Source of the DNA: a gamma proteobacterium L18
GTDB taxonomy: Bacteria > Pseudomonadota > Gammaproteobacteria > Pseudomonadales > Pseudomonadaceae
Assembly: GCA_000497835.1 (NCBI GenBank)
Contig: KI547178.1
Span: 82,869 to 120,398, forward strand
Length of the DNA: 37,530 nucleotides
Reading direction: 5' to 3'
Positions 33,164-37,530 of the stretch are shown one piece after another (within the stretch, counting starts at the first letter, position 1; the number at the start of each line of letters is the position of its first letter). Made by a program: the position numbers and the translations under genes. Below the pieces are notes generated by a model. The model was given only the letters and a program-made list of their open reading frames with translations, ran no database searches and had not been told where the DNA came from.

Positions 33164-33655
33164 ATGCGGCACATTATTTCCCTGCTGTTGGAAAACGAAC
33201 CGGGTGCGCTGTCGCGTGTGGTCGGGCTGTTCTCGCAACGCAACTACAACATCGAAAGCCTGACCGTGGCGCCAACCGAAGACGCGACCCTGTCGCGCCT
33301 GACGCTGACCACTGTCGGCCATGATGAGGTGATCGAGCAGATCACCAAGAACCTCAACAAATTGATCGAAGTGGTCAAGCTGGTCGACCTGTCGGAAAGC
33401 GCGCACATCGAACGTGAGTTGATGTTGGTCAAGGTCAAGGCCACCGGCGCCCAGCGCGCCGAGATCAAGCGCACCACGGATATCTTCCGCGGGCAGATCG
33501 TTGACGTCACCAGCAGTGTCTACACCGTACAACTGGCCGGGACCAGCGATAAGCTGGACAGCTTCATCCAGGCCATCGGCACCGCCTCGATCCTGGAGAC
33601 TGTCCGCAGCGGCGTCACCGGCATCGCCCGCGGCGACAAAGTGCTGAGCATCTGA
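33164..33655 (+). CDS. ilvH: Acetolactate synthase small (regulatory) subunit
   Basis: A 163-residue regulatory subunit that raises large-subunit activity and gives valine feedback inhibition. It has an N-terminal ACT domain (MRHIISLLLENEPGALSRVV, GLFSQRNYNIESLTVAPTED) and a C-terminal domain (ELMLVKVKATGAQRAEIKRT, GTASILETVRSGVTGIARGD). The ATG at 33164 follows the ilvI stop by 2 nt, so it is translated by coupling. An 85-bp gap separates it from ilvC. Confidence 0.97.
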   Translation: MRHIISLLLENEPGALSRVVGLFSQRNYNIESLTVAPTEDATLSRLTLTTVGHDEVIEQITKNLNKLIEVVKLVDLSESAHIERELMLVKVKATGAQRAEIKRTTDIFRGQIVDVTSSVYTVQLAGTSDKLDSFIQAIGTASILETVRSGVTGIARGDKVLSI

Positions 33656-33740
33656 ACACGGCAGTAAAGGTGGCGGGACAACCCGCCACCCTCAACCAAA
33701 TTAGCGTATGGCCACAGGCCAAGATAACAGGGGTAATTTC

Positions 33741-34757
33741 ATGAAAGTTTTCTACGACAAAGACTGCGACCTGTCCATCATCCAGGGCAAGAAAGTTGCC
33801 ATCATCGGTTACGGCTCCCAGGGCCACGCTCAAGCGTGCAACCTGAAAGACTCCGGTGTTGACGTCACTGTCGGTCTGCGCAAAGGCTCGGCCACTGTTG
33901 CCAAGGCTGAAGCCCACGGTCTGAAAGTTGCCGACGTGGCCAGCGCCGTCGCTGCTGCCGACCTGGTCATGATCCTGACCCCGGACGAGTTCCAGGGCGC
34001 CCTGTACCGTGACGAAATCGAGCCGAACATCAAGAAGGGCGCTACCCTGGCCTTCTCCCACGGTTTCTCGATCCACTACAACCAAGTCGTGCCACGCGCT
34101 GACCTGGACGTGATCATGATCGCGCCGAAGGCCCCAGGCCACACCGTGCGTTCCGAGTTCGTCAAAGGCGGCGGTATCCCTGACCTGATCGCTATCTACC
34201 AGGACGCTTCGGGCAACGCCAAGAACGTTGCTCTGTCGTACGCTTCGGGCGTTGGCGGCGGCCGTACCGGCATCATCGAAACCACCTTCAAGGACGAGAC
34301 TGAAACCGACCTGTTCGGCGAACAAGCCGTACTGTGCGGCGGTACCGTTGAACTGGTAAAAGCCGGTTTCGAAACCCTGGTTGAAGCTGGCTACGCGCCG
34401 GAAATGGCCTACTTCGAGTGCCTGCACGAACTGAAGCTGATCGTTGACCTCATGTACGAAGGCGGTATCGCCAACATGAACTACTCGATCTCCAACAACG
34501 CCGAATACGGCGAGTACGTGACCGGCCCTGAAGTCATCAACGCCGAATCCCGTCAGGCCATGCGCAACGCTCTGAAGCGCATCCAGGACGGCGAATACGC
34601 CAAGATGTTCATCAGCGAAGGCGCTACCAACTACCCTTCGATGACCGCCAAGCGTCGCAACAACGCCGCTCACGGCATCGAGATCATCGGCGAGCAACTG
34701 CGCTCGATGATGCCTTGGATCTCGGCGAACAAAATCGTCGACAAAGCCAAGAACTGA
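33741..34757 (+). CDS. ilvC: Ketol-acid reductoisomerase (NADP+), class I
   Basis: A 338-residue enzyme for the second step of branched-chain amino acid synthesis. It has an N-terminal Rossmann domain (KKVAIIGYGSQGHAQACNLK), the basic loop GLRKGSATVAKAE that selects NADPH, APKAPGHTVRSEF, and a knotted C-terminal domain with metal ligands (FGEQAVLCGGTVELVKAGFE, ECLHELKLIVDLMYEGGIAN). The ATG at 33741 is preceded by AACAGGGGTAATTTC and gives the standard length. The same product pathway supplies ketoisovalerate to PanB. A strong terminator follows. Confidence 0.98.
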   Translation: MKVFYDKDCDLSIIQGKKVAIIGYGSQGHAQACNLKDSGVDVTVGLRKGSATVAKAEAHGLKVADVASAVAAADLVMILTPDEFQGALYRDEIEPNIKKGATLAFSHGFSIHYNQVVPRADLDVIMIAPKAPGHTVRSEFVKGGGIPDLIAIYQDASGNAKNVALSYASGVGGGRTGIIETTFKDETETDLFGEQAVLCGGTVELVKAGFETLVEAGYAPEMAYFECLHELKLIVDLMYEGGIANMNYSISNNAEYGEYVTGPEVINAESRQAMRNALKRIQDGEYAKMFISEGATNYPSMTAKRRNNAAHGIEIIGEQLRSMMPWISANKIVDKAKN

Positions 34758-34776
34758 TTCAAGTCTTGTAGCGATG

Positions 34777-34803
34777 AAAAACGCGGCTTAGGCCGCGTTT
34801 TTT
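34777..34803 (+). terminator. Rho-independent terminator of ilvC
   Basis: AAAAACGCGGC (34777-34787), loop TTAG, and GCCGCGTTTTT (34792-34802) with a run of six T (34798-34803). It is placed 20 nt after the ilvC stop and is symmetric enough to work both ways. Confidence 0.95.
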
Positions 34804-34905
34804 CGTTATGGCGGTCAGGTTCTGGTATAAAGCTGCAACGTTTGCGGTCGAACCCTGGCCGCGCACGTCTGTCGAAACTTTCCACACCGTTGCAAGGTAC
34901 TGTCC

Positions 34906-35763
34906 ATGAGCGAACGTCCCGAAGAGCCGCACTCGGCCTCTGACGCCGAAAGCCTGCTGCCGATCGATGAGCATGTCGAAGAAGGGCATGACGCAGAAGG
35001 GCGTAAAGTCCGGCATCGCGGCATCTATCTGCTGCCAAACCTGTTCACCACGGCAAACCTGTTTGCCGGGTTCTACTCGATCATCAATTCCATCAGCGCG
35101 CAAAGTGCACTGAGCGCCGGCAATTCCGTCGATGCCGCGAAGTACTTCTCCTTTGCTGCCATCGCCATTTTCGTTGCCATGGTGCTCGACGGCCTGGACG
35201 GCCGCGTGGCGCGCATGACCAACACCCAGAGCGCTTTCGGCGCCGAATACGATTCGCTGTCCGACATGGTCGCCTTCGGTCTGGCGCCGGCGCTGTTGGC
35301 CTTCGGCTGGGCGCTGGGCGACATGGGCAAGGTGGGCTGGATGGTCGCCTTCATCTATGTAGCCGGTGCCGCGTTGCGCCTGGCCCGCTTCAATACCCAG
35401 GTCGGCACCGCCGACAAGCGCTACTTCATTGGCCTGGCCAGCCCGGCTGCGGCCGGCGTTGTCGCCGGTACCGTGTGGGCGTTCAGCGACTATGGCATCC
35501 AGGGTTCCAAGCTGTCGTTCCTGGTGGCCCTGCTGGTTGCCGCGGCTGGCATGCTGATGGTCAGCAACATCAAGTACAACAGCTTCAAGGAGCTGGACCT
35601 CAAGGGCCGTGTGCCGTTCGTGGCCATCCTGGCCGTGGTGCTGGTGTTCGCCGTGGTGTTCAGCGACCCGCCGCGCATTCTGCTGCTGATCTTCCTGTGC
35701 TACGCAGCCTCCGGTCCGATTCAATATCTGTTACGCAAGAGCCGGCACAAGGCGGGCGAATAA
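34906..35763 (+). CDS. pssA: CDP-diacylglycerol--serine O-phosphatidyltransferase
   Basis: A 285-residue membrane enzyme making phosphatidylserine, the precursor of phosphatidylethanolamine. It has an acidic N-terminal tail, then YLLPNLFTTANLFAGFYSII and the CDP-alcohol phosphotransferase signature in VLDGLDGRVARMTNTQSAFG, running into AEYDSLSDMVAFG (D-G-x2-[DG]R-x8-G-x3-D-x3-D). About six further membrane helices follow. An AAGGT site lies 9 nt upstream of the ATG. A TATAAA box at 34826-34831 lacks a good -35. It is the membrane-bound (type II) PssA, unlike the soluble E. coli enzyme. Confidence 0.95.
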   Translation: MSERPEEPHSASDAESLLPIDEHVEEGHDAEGRKVRHRGIYLLPNLFTTANLFAGFYSIINSISAQSALSAGNSVDAAKYFSFAAIAIFVAMVLDGLDGRVARMTNTQSAFGAEYDSLSDMVAFGLAPALLAFGWALGDMGKVGWMVAFIYVAGAALRLARFNTQVGTADKRYFIGLASPAAAGVVAGTVWAFSDYGIQGSKLSFLVALLVAAAGMLMVSNIKYNSFKELDLKGRVPFVAILAVVLVFAVVFSDPPRILLLIFLCYAASGPIQYLLRKSRHKAGE

Positions 35764-35812
35764 GCTCATACTCTGCGGTCTGATGCTGACATAGCCAGAC
35801 CGCGGAGCGCTT

Positions 35813-36823
35813 ATGCTGATCAAGCTTGCAAAGACTTCGGACTGCACCGAGTCCGAAGTCACCCCTCACGCTACCTACCTTTCGCGTCGCACCCTGCTCA
35901 GTGGCTCCCTGCTGGCCCTGGCCGCGACCGGCCTGCCGCGCATCGCCACGGCCGACTCCTCTTTATACAGCGACGTAGAGCCTGGCAAGGCACCTGGCTG
36001 GTTCAGCGAAAAGCTGCCCGGCACCCAGTGGCAAGCCATGACCGTGAAAGGGGAGGCCATCACCCCGTTCAAGGACGCCACCCACTACAACAACTTCTAC
36101 GAGTTCGGCACCGACAAGGGCGACCCGGCTGCCAATGCCGGCGCCCTGAAGACCGAACCGTGGACGGTTGTAATTGACGGCGAGGTGGGTAAGCCAGGGC
36201 GTTACGCACTGGAAGACTTTATGAAGCCTTACCAGTTGCAGGAGCGCATCTATCGCATGCGCTGCGTCGAGGCCTGGTCCATGGTCATTCCCTGGTTGGG
36301 CTTTCCCTTGGCCGACCTGCTCAAGCAGGTGGAGCCCACCAGCAAGGCGAAATACATCCGCTTCGAAACGCTCAACGACCCGAAGGTGATGCCAGGTCAG
36401 CGTTCCGATTTCGCCCTGATCCAATGGCCTTATGTAGAGGGCCTGCGCCTGGACGAAGCCATGCACCCGCTGACCATTCTGGCGGTGGGCATGTACGGCC
36501 GCGAGCTGCCCAACCAGAACGGTGCGCCGCTGCGTCTGGTAGTGCCGTGGAAGTATGGCTTCAAGGGCGTGAAGTCCATCGTGCGTATCAGCCTGGTCAG
36601 CGAGCCGCCGGTTACCACCTGGCAGAACATCGCCCCGGACGAGTATGGCTTCTACGCCAACGTAAACCCCAAGGTTGACCACCCCCGCTGGACCCAGGCC
36701 CGCGAGCGCCGCCTGCCCAGCGGGCTGTTCAGCCCCAATGTGCGCGACACCCTGATGTTCAATGGGTATGAGGAGGAGGTGGCTTCTCTTTATACGGGTA
36801 TGGATCTGCGGAAGAACTATTGA
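35813..36823 (+). CDS. msrP: Protein-methionine-sulfoxide reductase catalytic subunit MsrP
   Basis: A 336-residue periplasmic molybdoenzyme (YedY type, sulfite oxidase fold) that reduces methionine sulfoxide in envelope proteins damaged by oxidants such as hypochlorite. It has a twin-arginine signal (YLSRRTLLSGSLLALAATGL, Arg25-Arg26), FYEFGTDKGDPAANAGALKT, and the molybdenum ligand Cys151 in RMRCVEAWSMVIPW. Other conserved parts are ALIQWPYVEGLRLDEAMHPL and LVVPWKYGFKGVKSIVRISL. GGAGCG lies just upstream of the ATG. Its stop overlaps the msrQ start (TGATG). Confidence 0.96.
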   Translation: MLIKLAKTSDCTESEVTPHATYLSRRTLLSGSLLALAATGLPRIATADSSLYSDVEPGKAPGWFSEKLPGTQWQAMTVKGEAITPFKDATHYNNFYEFGTDKGDPAANAGALKTEPWTVVIDGEVGKPGRYALEDFMKPYQLQERIYRMRCVEAWSMVIPWLGFPLADLLKQVEPTSKAKYIRFETLNDPKVMPGQRSDFALIQWPYVEGLRLDEAMHPLTILAVGMYGRELPNQNGAPLRLVVPWKYGFKGVKSIVRISLVSEPPVTTWQNIAPDEYGFYANVNPKVDHPRWTQARERRLPSGLFSPNVRDTLMFNGYEEEVASLYTGMDLRKNY

Positions 36824-37413
36824 TGCGTTACGTGTGGTGGCGGTTGGCGGTGTTTGTGGCGGCGGGGGTATGGCCGTTCTGGTGGGTGTATCAGGCGTGG
36901 ATCTTCGCGTTGGGGCCGGACCCGGGCAAGGTGCTGGTGGATCGGTTGGGGCTGGGCACCTTGATCTTGCTGATGGTGACCTTGTGCATGACCCCGTTGC
37001 AGAAGCTGACGGGGTGGGCAGGGTGGATTGCGGTGCGCCGGCAGTTGGGGTTGTGGTGTTTTGCTTACGTGGTGATGCACCTGGCGGCGTATCTGTTCTT
37101 TGTGCTCGGTTTGGATTGGGGGCAGTTAGGCGTGGAATTGCGCAAGCGGCCTTACATTATTGTGGGGGCGTTGGGGTTTGTGGGGTTGCTGGTAATGGCG
37201 GTGACGTCGAATCGGTTCAGTCAGCGGCGGTTGGGGCGGCGGTGGAAGGTGCTGCATCGGTTGGCTTATGGGGTGTTGGGGTTGGGGTTGTTGCATTTTT
37301 TGTGGGTGGTGAGGGCGGATTTGAAGGAGTGGGTGGTTTATGCGGGGGTGGGGGTGTTGTTGATGGTGGTTCGGGTGCCTGGGGTGGCTCGGCGGATTCC
37401 GCGGGTGGTTTAG
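36823..37413 (+). CDS. msrQ: Heme-binding membrane subunit MsrQ
   Basis: A 196-residue b-type cytochrome of the YedZ family that passes electrons from the quinone pool or flavin to MsrP. Six membrane helices are visible. Histidines in CFAYVVMHLAAYLFF, WKVLHRLAYGVLGLGLLHFL are the likely heme ligands. The ATG at 36823 overlaps the msrP stop. The gene is unusually rich in G and T on the coding strand (many GGG, GTG and TTG codons), more so than its neighbours; this partly reflects its Gly/Val/Leu content. Confidence 0.95.
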   Translation: MRYVWWRLAVFVAAGVWPFWWVYQAWIFALGPDPGKVLVDRLGLGTLILLMVTLCMTPLQKLTGWAGWIAVRRQLGLWCFAYVVMHLAAYLFFVLGLDWGQLGVELRKRPYIIVGALGFVGLLVMAVTSNRFSQRRLGRRWKVLHRLAYGVLGLGLLHFLWVVRADLKEWVVYAGVGVLLMVVRVPGVARRIPRVV

Positions 37414-37424
37414 GAGTGGATGTT

Positions 37425-37530
37425 GTGGGATTGCATGAGGCCGGCCAGGTGCATGCCATGGGGTTGCATTAAGGCCACCAGGCGCATGCCTTGAGGATTT
37501 CATGCCTCATGAGATCGAGCGCCGCCCGCG
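37425..37530 (+). repeat. Tandem 33-bp units plus start of a composite palindrome (cut by window edge)
   Basis: Two related 33-bp units (37425-37457 and 37458-37490, sharing TTGCAT, CCAGG and GCATGCC) are followed by TTGAGGATTT and then GAGATCGAGCGCCGCCCGCG at the last bases. The second unit and all that follows match 8371-8443, so a second copy of the 225-bp composite element probably starts here. Confidence 0.8.

Overview
This window is a housekeeping stretch of a Pseudomonas chromosome of the fluorescens/putida type. The evidence is the high-GC coding sequence, the gene order (acs, pgi, panC, panB, folK, pcnB, crcZ, cbrB, cbrA, gluQ, dksA, then the heme ABC genes, prrF, cbpA, then mrcB, lpoP, yqcC, then ilvI, ilvH, ilvC, pssA, msrP, msrQ), and the many REP-type palindromes between genes. 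As I recall it, this order follows the P. aeruginosa PAO1 PA4735-to-PA4691 region. The species cannot be named from the sequence alone.

Layout. Positions 1-17494 are almost entirely on the minus strand. They hold a DUF748 gene fragment, a class I methyltransferase, a DUF2236 (MpaB-like) oxygenase just downstream of acs, pgi, the pantothenate pair panB-panC (overlapping by 4 nt), folK, pcnB, the carbon-control locus cbrX-cbrA-cbrB-crcZ, gluQ and dksA. A divergent aminotransferase-sfsA pair (17728-19607, plus strand) follows. Next come a small Rieske protein (minus) and a Fur-boxed heme ABC transporter operon hmuTUV (plus). The Fur-controlled sRNA PrrF lies on the minus strand (about 23151-23262), followed by three minus-strand genes: a cyclic-nucleotide-binding protein, a TfoX C-terminal-domain protein and a pentapeptide-repeat protein. 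After a minus-strand APH/ATPase fusion, the plus strand carries PBP1b (mrcB), its probable activator lipoprotein LpoP and YqcC. A DUF4124 protein (minus) comes next, then ilvI-ilvH-ilvC, pssA and the periplasmic methionine sulfoxide repair pair msrP-msrQ.

Regulation visible in the sequence. crcZ has a near-ideal sigma-54 promoter with spaced TGTTAC/GTAACA half-sites upstream, five CA-rich Hfq/Crc-type motifs and a UUCG-capped terminator. prrF has a good sigma-70 promoter overlapped by a Fur box, and hmuT has the same arrangement. mrcB has a TATAAT box so close to its ATG that the mRNA may be leaderless.

Oddities. Two conserved genes, cbrB and the heme permease hmuU, are each broken by what looks like one missing base. 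Either the sequence carries indel errors or carbon control and heme uptake are damaged in this strain. The intergenic DNA is rich in palindromic elements: simple REP pairs, three copies of a 169-170 bp element sharing inner arms but carrying different REP ends, and a larger composite near 8371-8648 whose left part recurs at the right edge of the window. I found no CRISPR array, rRNA, tRNA, transposase gene, phage gene or clearly new multi-gene system.
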